This document shows, one piece after another, positions 8,453 through 19,040 of a DNA stretch of 64,000 nt. The translations under genes and the position numbers were made by a program. Location: assembly GCF_000689415.1 (NCBI RefSeq), contig NZ_HG322950.1:6083501-6147500 (forward strand), read 5' to 3'. The stretch is from Pseudomonas knackmussii B13 (lineage in GTDB: Bacteria; Pseudomonadota; Gammaproteobacteria; Pseudomonadales; Pseudomonadaceae). The notes under the pieces were generated by a model. That model did not search any database. It was not told where the DNA came from and worked only from the letters and a program-made list of their open reading frames with translations. Numbering within the stretch: the stretch's first letter is position 1; each line of letters opens with the position of its first letter.

Positions 8453-9155
8453 ATCGCCCCTCCGGTTATCCCCAACCGATTTCCCACAATTCCTGTGCAG
8501 CGACCTGTGGACAAACTGTCCACTCCCTTGCAGGGCCCACGAACTGCGGGCCCTGGCGCCTATTGAGCAAAATTTATGCAACCGTGAAAAAGGCTACTCA
8601 CAGCTATCCCCGGTAGCGGTGGGGAAAAGTGTGGATAAGCTGTCCATCAACCCCGCTGAGGCACGCCTGGCGCGGCTTGGACGAGACTGTACGTTTTTTG
8701 CTCACAAAATCGCTAAAAGCCAGTAAAGACAAGGGCTTGAGCGAAGCCGAAAGAGACTGGCCCGGCGCTGGTGAAAAGCCTTTGGAAAGGCTCTGCGCAG
8801 GCTGTGAATAAGCTGGTTAAAAGTCTGCAGCGCAGTAGCCATGCGGGCTAGCCAAGATGAAAGGGCTGCATGAAGCGGCCTGCGCGCAGTTTTCCCCAGC
8901 CCGGGCGCGCATTCCCCACAGATAGCGTGGACAGTGTTGTGGATATCCTCTGGGGAACAGTCCCGGTGCCAGACCCATCGCAGCCTGGCGAAAACTGTTC
9001 GTTTTTTGAGCGAATCCCGCGAAATCAGTGGCTTGCAGGCGAGTATCCACAGATCGAGGCGGGCGCCAGAGGGGACGCGCAGGCCCTAATCCTCCTTCGC
9101 CAAGGGCAAGGCGCCTGTGGATAGTGAAACGGGTGTAGGCGGTGGGGATAACTGT
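8453..9155. other. Gene-free region with a cluster of DnaA-box-like 9-mers
   Basis: No credible coding sequence lies between the yigZ-like stop and the REP block. The stretch is richer in A/T than its flanks and contains one exact DnaA box (TGTGGATAA at 8630-8638). One-mismatch versions lie at 8506, 8803, 8938, 9043 and 9116. Two near-identical ACTGT(A/T)CGTTTTTTG stretches lie at 8686-8700 and 8994-9008. It resembles a DnaA-binding locus, but there is no dnaA, gyrB or rpmH beside it, so it is not the usual oriC. Confidence 0.5.
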
Positions 9156-9385
9156 GTAGGAGCGGCCCATGGCCGCGATTCGCGCGCATGGCGCGCTCCT
9201 ACAGGGAAACTTCGGTGTGGGGCGCTTCGCGGATGAGATCCGCTCCTACAAGGCGGAGCGGCGCATGGCACGGACGGCAGCGGCCAACCCTGTAGGAGCG
9301 GCCCATGGCCGCGATTCGCGCGCATGGCGCGCTCCTACAGGGGGGCTTCGGTGCGAGGCTATCGCGGATGAGATCCGCTCCTACA
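9155..9385. repeat. Duplicated REP block (two nearly identical ~95-bp units)
   Basis: Two copies (9155-9250 and 9291-9385) each contain GTAGGAGCGGCCCATGGCCG, then CGCGCATGGCGCGCTCCTAC, then GCGGATGAGATCCGCTCCTAC. About 52 bases at the start of each unit are identical. The last GCTCCTAC overlaps the stop codon of the chemoreceptor gene on the minus strand. Confidence 0.85.
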
Positions 9386-11309
9386 GGCGGAACTGCCCCA
9401 TCTGCCGCTGCAGGTCGTCGGCCAGGCTGCGCAGGGTCTGGCACTGTTCGCGGCCCTGGTGCACTTCGCCGGCGGTGGCGCGGGCGAGGTCGGCGATGCC
9501 CTGGACGTTGCGGTTGATCTCCTCGGTGACCGCCGACTGTTCCTCGGTGGCCGCGGCGACCTGGTGGTTGATGTCGCTGATGCGCTCCACCTGGTCGGCG
9601 ATGGAGCCGAGGGACTCGCCGGCGCGGCGGCTGGCCTGCAGGCCCTCGCCGGTGGCCGCCTGGCCCGACTGCATGGAGCTGACGGCGAGGTCCGCGCCCT
9701 GCTTCAGGCGCTGGATCATGGCCTGGATCTCGTCGGTGGAGCCCTGGGTGCGCCCGGCCAGGGTACGTACCTCATCAGCCACCACGGCGAAGCCGCGACC
9801 CAGTTCACCGGCGCGCGCCGCCTCGATGGCGGCGTTGAGCGCCAGCAGGTTGGTCTGCTCGGAGATGCCACGGATCACCGCCAGCACCTGGTCGATGCCG
9901 GCAACCTGATCGGCGAGGTCGCCGACCACCCCTGCCGCGTGGCCGATCTCGTCGGACATGCGCTGGCTGTGCTGCAGCGAGCCGCCGACCACCTGGCGAG
10001 CCTCGCCGGCCTCGCTGCGCGCTTGCTGCGAAGCGCTGGCAGCCTGTTCGGCGTTGCGCGCGATTTCCTGCACGGTGCTGCCCATTTCGTTGACCGCAGT
10101 GGCCACCATGTCGGTCATGTCCTGCTGGCGGCCGGCGCGCTCGGCGGTGTTATCCACAACCCGGGCGACCTCGCCGACGCTGCGCTGCAGTTGCTGGCTG
10201 GTGGCGAGCACCGCGCTGATCAGCGCGCGCTGGCCTTCGAGGAAGCGGTTGAAGCCGCGCGCCAGGTCGCCCAGCTCGTCGGCACGGGAGTCGTCCAGGC
10301 GGCGGGTCAGGTCGCCACCGCCGGCGCCGATTTCCAGCAGCGCGGCGGTGACCTGGCGAATCGGTCGCGCCAGGCCGCGCGCCAGCAGTACCACCAGCAG
10401 CAGGCAGAGCGCCGCGACCGCCGCACCGGCCAGGCCGGAGAGGCGCAGCGCCGAATGCGCGTCGGCGTAGATTTCTGCTTGCGGCACCTCGCTGACCAGG
10501 GTCCAGCCCAGGTCGTGCAAAGGCAGGCTGGCGGCCAGGTAGTCCTCGCCGTCGCGCTCGAATTGCGCACTCTGGAAGTCGCGGTGGCCGAGCAGCGCGG
10601 ACGCCGCCTCGCGACCCACCAGGTCGGCCAGCGCCTTGCCCTTGGCCTGTGCCGGGTCCGGATGGATCTGTACCTGGCCGTCGTTCTTCACCAGGTACAC
10701 GCGGCCGGACTTGCCGAAACGGAAGTCGCGGATCAGCTGCGACAGCTCGTCGACATTCAGGCCCAGGCCGGCGATGCCCAGCAGCTTGCCGTCGCGCTCG
10801 ATGCGGCGGTCGATGAACAGGGTCAGCTTGCCGCTGCCGACATCGGTGTCGATGTTCAGCACCTGCGCCTGGCCGCTCTCGATGAAGTGGAAGTACCAGG
10901 TGTCCTGCGGGTTGTCGCGGCTGAGCGTGCGCTCCTTGCCCTTGTCGCTGTAGTAGGCGCTGCTCGCCTGGCCGACCATCAGCGCGGCGAAGGCGTTCTG
11001 CGAGGTCCGCACGCCGCCCAGGTAGCGGACGAAGTCGGCCTGCCGCGCCGGGTCTTCGCCGGCGGCCAGCCAGTCCTGCGCCAGGCTGTTGCCGGCGATA
11101 TCGGCGGCGGCGGTGAGCGGGCCGGTGAGCTGGCGCTCGAAGTCGTTGCGGATCGCCGCGATGCTCGCCGGCAACGCCTGGTCGAGCAGATAGCGTTCGC
11201 TCAGGCGGTTGACCAGCACGGCATAGAGGCCGAGCACGATGAGCAGGCTGATCAGCAGGGCGGCGCCCATGCTGAGGATGAGTTGGGTCTGGATGCTGCG
11301 AAGGCGCAT
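9381..11309 (-). CDS. Methyl-accepting chemotaxis protein, dCache sensor
   Basis: The 642-aa receptor has an N-terminal membrane segment (about 10-32), a periplasmic dCache-type domain (about 35-285), a second membrane segment (about 290-312), HAMP, and a signalling domain with the hairpin tip containing EQTNLLALNAAIEAARAGE. The dCache part carries WYFHFIESGQ and LNIDTDVGSGKLTLFIDRR, as in amino-acid and purine receptors. It lies just downstream of xdhC, and P. putida McpH is a dCache receptor for purines, so a purine ligand is a reasonable inference. No C-terminal CheR-tethering pentapeptide is seen. The TAG stop lies inside a REP element. Confidence 0.9.
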   Translation of the reverse strand: MRLRSIQTQLILSMGAALLISLLIVLGLYAVLVNRLSERYLLDQALPASIAAIRNDFERQLTGPLTAAADIAGNSLAQDWLAAGEDPARQADFVRYLGGVRTSQNAFAALMVGQASSAYYSDKGKERTLSRDNPQDTWYFHFIESGQAQVLNIDTDVGSGKLTLFIDRRIERDGKLLGIAGLGLNVDELSQLIRDFRFGKSGRVYLVKNDGQVQIHPDPAQAKGKALADLVGREAASALLGHRDFQSAQFERDGEDYLAASLPLHDLGWTLVSEVPQAEIYADAHSALRLSGLAGAAVAALCLLLVVLLARGLARPIRQVTAALLEIGAGGGDLTRRLDDSRADELGDLARGFNRFLEGQRALISAVLATSQQLQRSVGEVARVVDNTAERAGRQQDMTDMVATAVNEMGSTVQEIARNAEQAASASQQARSEAGEARQVVGGSLQHSQRMSDEIGHAAGVVGDLADQVAGIDQVLAVIRGISEQTNLLALNAAIEAARAGELGRGFAVVADEVRTLAGRTQGSTDEIQAMIQRLKQGADLAVSSMQSGQAATGEGLQASRRAGESLGSIADQVERISDINHQVAAATEEQSAVTEEINRNVQGIADLARATAGEVHQGREQCQTLRSLADDLQRQMGQFRL

Positions 11310-11465
11310 GTTCTTGTTGTCCTCGTACGCGCGGCGAGTCCGTTCGCGAGTAGGGTCCTGGGCAGGGGGAATGGGGCTTGAGTGTTATCGGCAACAAGGC
11401 GACCAACTGTTGTCCGGTTGGTCAGCTTTTTCGACGAACGGCAGAGGAATTCGCCCAACCGCAGG

Positions 11466-11490
11466 GCGGATGACGTTCGACGTCATCCGC
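11466..11490. terminator. 10-bp perfect hairpin downstream of xdhC
   Basis: Arms GCGGATGACG and CGTCATCCGC enclose a 5-base loop 16 bases beyond the xdhC stop (minus strand). No T-run follows in either direction, so it may be a palindromic repeat of the GGCGGATAAC type as much as a terminator. A second inverted repeat, GACCAAC/GTTGGTC, lies at about 11400-11422 before the chemoreceptor gene. Confidence 0.45.
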
Positions 11491-11505
11491 GAACGGTTGT
11501 ACGTC

Positions 11506-12342
11506 CTACGTGTGCGCTGTCTCGCTGCAGAGGGCCTTCCATTCGACACCGCTGCGCGTTGCACGCATCGGCGCATCCTGGTGGTAACGGGCGACGACCT
11601 GGGCGGCGACGGCGATGGCCACTTCCAGCGGGCGCTTGCCGGGGATGCCGGGCAGGCCGATGGGGCAATGCATCGACTCGATCGCCCCTGTGGAAAAGCC
11701 GCGTTGCTCCAGGCGCAAGCGGAAGCGCTGGGCCTTGGTCTGCGAGCCGATCATGCCGAGGAAGCCGGCGTCGCCACGCTTGAGCACCGCTTCGGCGAGG
11801 GCGTAATCCAGCGGGTGGTTGTGGGTCATGATCAGGTAGTAACTGCCCGCCGCGGCTTTATCCACAGCCTCCAGCGGATCGTCGAGCAAGCTCGCGCGCA
11901 CGCCTGTGGGTAACTCGGCGGGGAATTCGCCGGCCCGGCTGTCGACCCATTCCAGGCGCAATGGCAAACCGGCCAGCAACGGCGCCAGGGCACGGCCGAC
12001 GTGCCCGGCGCCGAATAGCAGCACCTGCGGCCCGCGCACCGCGAAGCACTCGAACAACAGGCTGGCGCGGCCGCCGCAGCACTGGCCGAGGCGCGCGCCG
12101 AGGGGGAAATGTTCCAGGCTTTGCGCGTCCTTGCCGGCCAGCAGCAGCTGGCGCGCGTGCTCGGTGGCGGCCAGCTCCAGGTGGCCGCCACCGATGGTGT
12201 CGTAGCAGGTGTCGGCGGTGACCAGCATCTTGCAGCCGGACTCGCGCGGGGTGGAGCCCTGCACGCCGACCACCGTGACTAGCACGTAGGGCTCCGCGCC
12301 GTCGCGCAGGCGGGCGATGGCATCCATCCAGGTCGGGGTCAT
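11506..12342 (-). CDS. xdhC: Xanthine dehydrogenase accessory protein XdhC
   Basis: The 278-aa protein matches XdhC: an N-terminal XdhC/CoxI segment (VGVQGSTPRESGCKMLV, then TIGGGHLE) and a C-terminal Rossmann-like domain (LLFGAGHVGRALAPLL near residue 108). Conserved GFLGMIGSQTKAQRF and CPIGLPGIPGKRP follow. XdhC binds the molybdenum cofactor, helps sulfurate it and inserts it into XdhB. The start overlaps the xdhB stop by 4 bases, giving the usual xdhA-xdhB-xdhC operon. Confidence 0.95.
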   Translation of the reverse strand: MTPTWMDAIARLRDGAEPYVLVTVVGVQGSTPRESGCKMLVTADTCYDTIGGGHLELAATEHARQLLLAGKDAQSLEHFPLGARLGQCCGGRASLLFECFAVRGPQVLLFGAGHVGRALAPLLAGLPLRLEWVDSRAGEFPAELPTGVRASLLDDPLEAVDKAAAGSYYLIMTHNHPLDYALAEAVLKRGDAGFLGMIGSQTKAQRFRLRLEQRGFSTGAIESMHCPIGLPGIPGKRPLEVAIAVAAQVVARYHQDAPMRATRSGVEWKALCSETAHT

Positions 12343-14697
12343 ACCGGTTCCTCCACGGCGACGGTCTTGGGCTTATCCACAGCGCGCAGGGCCTCGCACG
12401 CCCAGAGCACCCGTTCCGGCGTCGCCGGGGTGTCGAGCGCCGGGCTCACGCGGTAGTCGGCCAGGCTGGCGATGGCGTCGCGCAGGGCCGACCACACCGA
12501 GATGGCGAGCATGAACGGCGGCTCGCCGACGGCCTTGGACAGGTACACGCTGTCTTCCTCGTTGGGGCGGTCGAACAGGGCCACGCGGAAGTCCTCGGGC
12601 ACGTCGCTCGCCGCCGGGATCTTGTAGGTCGCAGGCCCGGTGGTGAGCAGGCGGCCCTTGGCATCCCATTTCAATTCCTCGGTGGTCAGCCAGCCCATGC
12701 CCTGGACGAAGCCGCCTTCGATCTGGCCGATGTCGATGGCCGGGTTCAGGCTGCGGCCGACGTCGTGGAGGATATCCACACGCAGCAGGCGATATTCACC
12801 GGTCAGCGTATCGACCTCCACCTCCGACACCGCCGCGCCGTAGGCGAAGTAGAAGAACGGGTGGCCCTGGCCGGTCTCGCGGTCGTAGTGGATTTTCGGC
12901 GTGCGGTAGAAGCCGGTGGCCGACAGCTGCACACGGGCGAAGTACGCCGCCTGCACCACTTCGGCGAAGTCCAGCGCCTTGCCGGCGACCCGCACCTGGC
13001 CGTGCTCGAAGCGCACTTCCTGGGGCGTCCCGCCCTCACGCGCGGCGAGGAACTCGGCGAGCCGCCTCTTGAGCGTACGCGCCGCGTCGCGAGCGGCCAT
13101 GCCGTTCAGGTCAGTGCCGCTTGAGGCCGCGGTGGGCGAGGTGTTGGGGACCTTGTCGGTGCGCGTCGCGGTGATGCTCACGCGCGCCAGCGGCACCTGG
13201 AATTCCTCGGCGACTATCTGCGCCACCTTGGTGTTCAGGCCCTGGCCCATCTCGGTGCCGCCGTGGTTCAGCTGGATGCTGCCGTCGGTGTAGAGGTGGA
13301 CGAGCGCCCCCGCCTGGTTCAGGTGCTGCGCAGTGAAGCTGATGCCGAACTTCACCGGGGTCAGCGCCAGGCCACGCTTGAGCACCGGGCTGGCGGCATT
13401 GAACTGGCCGATGGCGGCGCGCCGAACGCGGTAGTCGCTGCTCACCTCCAGGCGCTCGATCAGCTCGCCCAGCAGGTTGTGCTCGACGCGCTGGTGGTAG
13501 GGCGTGAGGTCGCGCCCGCTGCCGCCGTAGAGGTTGAGCTTGCGCACGTCGAGCGGGTCCTGGCCGACGGCGCGGGCGATGTCGTCCATGGCGCGCTCGA
13601 TCAGCATCATCCCCTGCGGCCCGCCGAAACCGCGGAAAGCGGTGTGCGAAACGATGTTGGTGAAGCTGCGATAGCCGGCGATGCTCACCGCCGGGATGAA
13701 GTAGGCGTTGTCGGCGTGGAACATGGCGCGATCGACGATAGCGTCGGAGAGGTCCGGCGAGTGGCCGCAGTCGCCGACCACCTCAAGCTGCGCGGCAAGC
13801 AACCGGCCTTCGGCGTCGAAGCCGACCTGGTACTGGTTGTGGAACGGGTGGCGCTTGCCGGTCAGGCGCATGTCGTCGGCACGCGGCAGGCGCAGCTTCA
13901 CCGCGCGCCCGGTCTGCCGCGCCAGCAGCGCGGCCAGGCAGGCCCAGGGCGCGGCCTGGGTTTCCTTGCCGCCGAAGCCGCCGCCCATGCGGCGCACTTC
14001 CACCGTGACCTTGGCCAGCGGAATCGCCAGCACCTCGGCCACCAGTTTCTGCACTTCGCTCGGGTGCTGGCTGGAGGTGAAAACGAACATGCCCCCGTCG
14101 TCGGTCGGCACAGCCATTGAGGCCTGGCCTTCGAGGTAGAAGTGCTCCTGACCGCCGACGAACTGGCCCGCGTGAAGCACATAAGGCGAGGCGGCCAGCG
14201 CATGCTCGGCATCGCCCCGGCGCATGAAATGCGGTGGGCGAACGAAGCGCTCCTCGGCCTTGGCCTGCAGCGGATCGAGCAGCGGCGTTTCCTCGGTGTA
14301 TTCGACCTTTGCCAGGCGTGCAGCGCGACGGGCCTGCAGCTGGGTCTCGGCAGCCACGGCGAACAGCGCCTGGCCGTGGTGCTTCACGCGGTCGCCCGCC
14401 AGCAGCGGATCGCCAGGGAACACCGGACCGATGTCGGTGTGCCCGGGCACTTGGTCGAGGGTCAGCACCGCCACCACGCCGGGCGCGGCACGCACGGCAT
14501 CGAGATCGAGGCTGTGGATGGCGCCGCAGGCGATCTCGCTCAGACCGACAGCGGCGTAGAGCAGGTCGCGCGGCTCCTTGATGTCGTCGACATAGCGCGC
14601 CGCGCCGCTGACGTGCAGTTCGGCGCTGTCGTGGGTCTTGGGTCGGCCGGCGCTGTGGATATCTTCCACGGCGCCGTTGCTGGCCAGGGGAGGCAGG

Positions 14698-14705
<8 letters not shown>
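12339..14705 (-). CDS. xdhB: Xanthine dehydrogenase, molybdopterin-binding subunit
   Basis: The 788-aa large subunit converts hypoxanthine to xanthine and xanthine to urate with XdhA. Visible marks are the N-terminal HVSGAARYVDDI, the Moco-site loop RMGGGFGGKET near residue 240, FRGFGGPQGM near 360, and the C-terminal KAVGEPPFML, where Glu728 corresponds to the catalytic base of bacterial XDH. Its start overlaps the end of xdhA by 8 bases and its stop overlaps xdhC, so the three subunits are coupled. An exact DnaA-box 9-mer lies in the 3-prime end at 12373. Confidence 0.95.
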
Positions 14706-16122
<1,417 letters not shown>

Positions 16123-16186
16123 GCGAAACCTCGTCGGAACACGGCCAACGGCAGGTAGGAATATGCCGGGAAGGCCGTGCTAAAGC

Positions 16187-16200
16187 TGTCCATATGGTCA
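16187..16200. promoter_or_regulatory. Near-perfect palindrome in the xdhA/ABC-transporter intergenic region
   Basis: The 14-mer TGTCCATATGGTCA is symmetric at 12 of 14 positions around CATATG. It lies 65 bp upstream of xdhA and 134 bp upstream of the transporter start. The position suits a shared operator for the divergent purine genes, but no regulator can be assigned. Confidence 0.35.
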
Positions 16201-16333
16201 GGTAATGCACGAAATCTGCCAGTGGAAGAATCCTACAGACCTGAGTGAAAGCATAGGCTTGCGGCGCTCTTTGACCAGCTGGCCAGGAACTTGCTACGGC
16301 CCCGCCACTGGTGAATTCCCGACCGAGCCCTCC

Positions 16334-17863
16334 ATGTCCACGACCGCCCCTCCCCGCCTGGAACTGCGCGCCATCAGCAAGCGCTATCCGGGCTGCCTGG
16401 CCAACGACCGCGTCGACCTCAGCATCCAGCCCGGCGAGATCCACGCCATGCTCGGCGAGAACGGCGCCGGCAAGAGCACCCTGATGAAGATCATCTACGG
16501 CGTGACCCGCCCGGACAGCGGCGAGCTGTTCTGGGATGGCCGCGCGGTGAGCGTGAAGGACCCGGCGCAAGCCCGCGCGCTGGGCATCGGCATGGTGTTC
16601 CAGCACTTCTCGCTGTTCGAGACGCTGACGGTGGCAGAGAACATCGCCCTAGCCCTGGGCGCGGCCGCCGGTACCCCGCGCCAGCTGGCGCCGCGCATCC
16701 GCGAGGTGTCGCAGCGCTATGGCATGCCGCTGGAGCCCGAGCGCCTGGTGCACGGGCTGTCCATCGGCGAGCGCCAGCGAGTGGAGATCGTCCGCTGCCT
16801 GATGCAGGACATCCGCCTGCTGATCCTCGACGAACCGACCTCGGTGCTCACCCCGCAGGAGGCCGAGGACCTTTTCGCCGTGCTGCGCCGGCTCGCCGCC
16901 GAGGGCTGCAGCATCCTGTTCATCAGCCACAAGCTGGCCGAGGTGCGCGCGCTCTGCGAACGGGCGACCGTGCTGCGCGGCGGGCGCGTCTCCGGCGATT
17001 GCGTGCCGGCGCAGTGCTCGGACCTGGAGCTGGCGCGGCTGATGGTCGGCGATGCCGAAGGGCTCGAGGCGCAGTACCCGAAAGCCCAAGGAGGCGAGGC
17101 GCTGCTGCAAGTGAGCGGGCTGCACCGGCGCAGCGCCGATCCCTTCGGCGTGTCCTTCGCCGGGCTCGACCTGGAGGTGCGCGCCGGCGAGATCGTCGGC
17201 ATCGCCGGGGTCGCCGGCAACGGCCAGGACGAACTGCTCGCCCTGCTCAGCGGCGAACAACGCCTGCCGCGCGCCCAGGCCGAAGCCATCCGCATCGCCG
17301 GCGAAGCCATCGCCCATCTGCCACCGGATGCCCGCCGCGCGCGCGGCCAGGCCTTCGTCCCGGCCGAGCGCCTGGGCCACGGCGCAGTGCCGGAGATGAG
17401 CCTGGCCGACAACGCCCTGCTCACCGGCTTCCAGCACGGCCTGGTGCGTCACGGGCTGGTGCAGCGCGGCAAGGTGCGCGCTTTCGCCGACGCCATCATC
17501 CAGCGCTTCGGCGTGAAGACCCCGGACGCCCAGGCCGCCGCGCGCAGCCTCTCGGGCGGCAACCTGCAGAAGTTCATCCTCGGCCGCGAGATCCTCCAGC
17601 AGCCGCGCCTGCTCATCGCCGCGCACCCGACCTGGGGTGTCGATGTCGGCGCTGCAGCGGTTATCCACAGGGCGCTGATAGCCCTGCGCGATGCCGGCGC
17701 GGCCATCCTGGTGATCTCCGAGGACCTCGACGAGCTGTTCCAAATCAGCGACCGCATCGGCGCGCTCTGCTCCGGACGGCTGTCGCCGCTGGTGGAGACC
17801 GCCGCCACCGATCCCCTCGCCGTCGGCCGCTGGATGGCCGGGCAATTCGACGCCGCCGCCTGA
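16334..17863 (+). CDS. ABC transporter ATP-binding protein, nucleoside/purine type (two ABC domains)
   Basis: The 509-aa ATPase has two fused nucleotide-binding domains like RbsA and the B. subtilis YufO/NupO nucleoside importers. Domain 1 has an intact Walker A (GENGAGKST, about 38), Q-loop VFQHFSLF, signature LSIGERQRVE and Walker B LLILDEPTS. Domain 2 has a degenerate Walker A (GVAGNGQDE) and the signature LSGGNLQKFILGRE, usual in this family. The ATG before STTAPPRLEL is preferred; an upstream in-frame ATG at 16205 would add 43 unconserved residues. It lies 10 bp before the first permease and is divergent from xdhABC, pointing to purine or nucleoside uptake. Confidence 0.88.
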   Translation: MSTTAPPRLELRAISKRYPGCLANDRVDLSIQPGEIHAMLGENGAGKSTLMKIIYGVTRPDSGELFWDGRAVSVKDPAQARALGIGMVFQHFSLFETLTVAENIALALGAAAGTPRQLAPRIREVSQRYGMPLEPERLVHGLSIGERQRVEIVRCLMQDIRLLILDEPTSVLTPQEAEDLFAVLRRLAAEGCSILFISHKLAEVRALCERATVLRGGRVSGDCVPAQCSDLELARLMVGDAEGLEAQYPKAQGGEALLQVSGLHRRSADPFGVSFAGLDLEVRAGEIVGIAGVAGNGQDELLALLSGEQRLPRAQAEAIRIAGEAIAHLPPDARRARGQAFVPAERLGHGAVPEMSLADNALLTGFQHGLVRHGLVQRGKVRAFADAIIQRFGVKTPDAQAAARSLSGGNLQKFILGREILQQPRLLIAAHPTWGVDVGAAAVIHRALIALRDAGAAILVISEDLDELFQISDRIGALCSGRLSPLVETAATDPLAVGRWMAGQFDAAA

Positions 17864-17873
17864 GGAGCCCGTC

Positions 17874-18974
17874 ATGCTGCTTTCCCTCGATCCGCGCGGC
17901 CAGCAATCGCGCCTGATGCTGCTGCTCTCGCCGCTGCTGGCCGGGCTGCTCACGCTGCTCTGCGGCGCGGCGCTGTTCGCCGCCCTCGGCCATCCGCCGC
18001 TGGCTACGCTGCACACCCTGCTGATCGAACCGGTGCAGGACTGGTACGGCGTCGGCGAACTGCTGGTGAAGGCCACGCCCATCCTGCTCTGCGCCCTGGG
18101 CCTGGCGCTGGCCTACCAGGCGCGCATCTGGAACATCGGCGCCGAAGGCCAACTGCTGGTCGGCGCCCTCGCCGGCAGCGCCATGGCGCTGCAACTGCTC
18201 GGCTGGGAAAGCCGCTGGGCGCTGGTCTGGACGCTGCTGGCCGGTATCGCCGGCGGCGCCGCCTGGGCCGCGCTGGTGGCCTGGCTGCGCACGCACTGCA
18301 ACGCCAACGAGATCCTCACCAGCATCATGCTCAACTACATCGCCCTGAACCTGCTGCTGTTCTGCGTGCACGGGCCACTGAAGGACCCGCAGGGCTTCAA
18401 CTTCCCGCAGTCGGCGCTGTTCGCCGATTCGGCGCGGCTGCCGACGCTGTTCGACGACAGCCGCATGCACCTGGGCGCCCTCTTCGCCCTGTTCGCCCTG
18501 GTCGCGGTCTGGGTGCTCGCGCAGCGCAGCTTCGTCGGCTTCCAGATCAAGGTGCTCGGCCTCGACCGCCGCGCCGCCGGTTTCGTCGGTTTTCGCGAGA
18601 AGCGCCTGGTGTGGCTGGCGTTGCTGCTTTCCGGCGCGCTGGCGGGGCTGGCGGGCGTCTGCGAAGTGACCGGGCCGATCGGCCAGCTGGTGCCGCAGGT
18701 GTCGCCTGGCTACGGCTATGCGGCCATCACCGTGGCCTTCCTCGGCCGCCTGAACCCCATCGGCATCCTCTTCGCCAGCCTGCTGATGGCGCTGCTGTAC
18801 CTCGGCGGCGAGACGGCGCAGATGAGCCTGAACCTGCCCTTGGCGCTGACCGGGCTGTTCCAGGGAATGATGCTGTTCTTCCTGCTCGCCTGTGACGTGC
18901 TGATCCTGTACCGGCTGCGCTTCTCGGGCGGTTTTCGCCTGCAGGCCGCGCGCCGCAAGCTGAGCTTTTCGTAG
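17874..18974 (+). CDS. ABC transporter permease, nucleoside/purine type (first)
   Basis: The 366-aa membrane protein belongs to the BPD_transp_2 family (YufP/NupP-like). About ten hydrophobic segments are present, and the family motif ARIWNIGAEGQLLVGAL appears near residue 83. A conserved TSIMLNYIALNL is near 145, and GYGYAAITVAFLGRLNPIG near 280. It should pair with the second permease to form the inner-membrane channel. Its TAG stop is formed by the first bases of a REP element, a possible sign that the insertion changed the C-terminus. Confidence 0.88.
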   Translation: MLLSLDPRGQQSRLMLLLSPLLAGLLTLLCGAALFAALGHPPLATLHTLLIEPVQDWYGVGELLVKATPILLCALGLALAYQARIWNIGAEGQLLVGALAGSAMALQLLGWESRWALVWTLLAGIAGGAAWAALVAWLRTHCNANEILTSIMLNYIALNLLLFCVHGPLKDPQGFNFPQSALFADSARLPTLFDDSRMHLGALFALFALVAVWVLAQRSFVGFQIKVLGLDRRAAGFVGFREKRLVWLALLLSGALAGLAGVCEVTGPIGQLVPQVSPGYGYAAITVAFLGRLNPIGILFASLLMALLYLGGETAQMSLNLPLALTGLFQGMMLFFLLACDVLILYRLRFSGGFRLQAARRKLSFS

Positions 18975-19018
18975 GAGCGGACCTTGTCCGCGAAATCGCG
19001 GGCATGGCCCGCTCCTAC
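18971..19018. repeat. REP element between the two permease genes
   Basis: GTAGGAGCGGACCTTGTCCG and the inverse GGCATGGCCCGCTCCTAC fill most of the 66-bp gap between two cotranscribed permease genes. The TAG of its first GTAGGAGC serves as the upstream gene's stop codon. A stem here could reduce expression of the second permease. Confidence 0.85.
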
Positions 19019-19040
19019 AGGGATTGATCGGAGAATCACG

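Noticed and set aside
8453..9155. Chromosomal oriC
   Set aside because: DnaA boxes are clustered, but dnaA, rpmH or gyrB are not adjacent. The usual Pseudomonas oriC should lie beyond the atp operon, outside the window.
9459..11381. Plus-strand 640-codon frame opposite the chemoreceptor
   Set aside because: It is a GC-driven antisense shadow of the minus-strand MCP gene, which has full domain structure.
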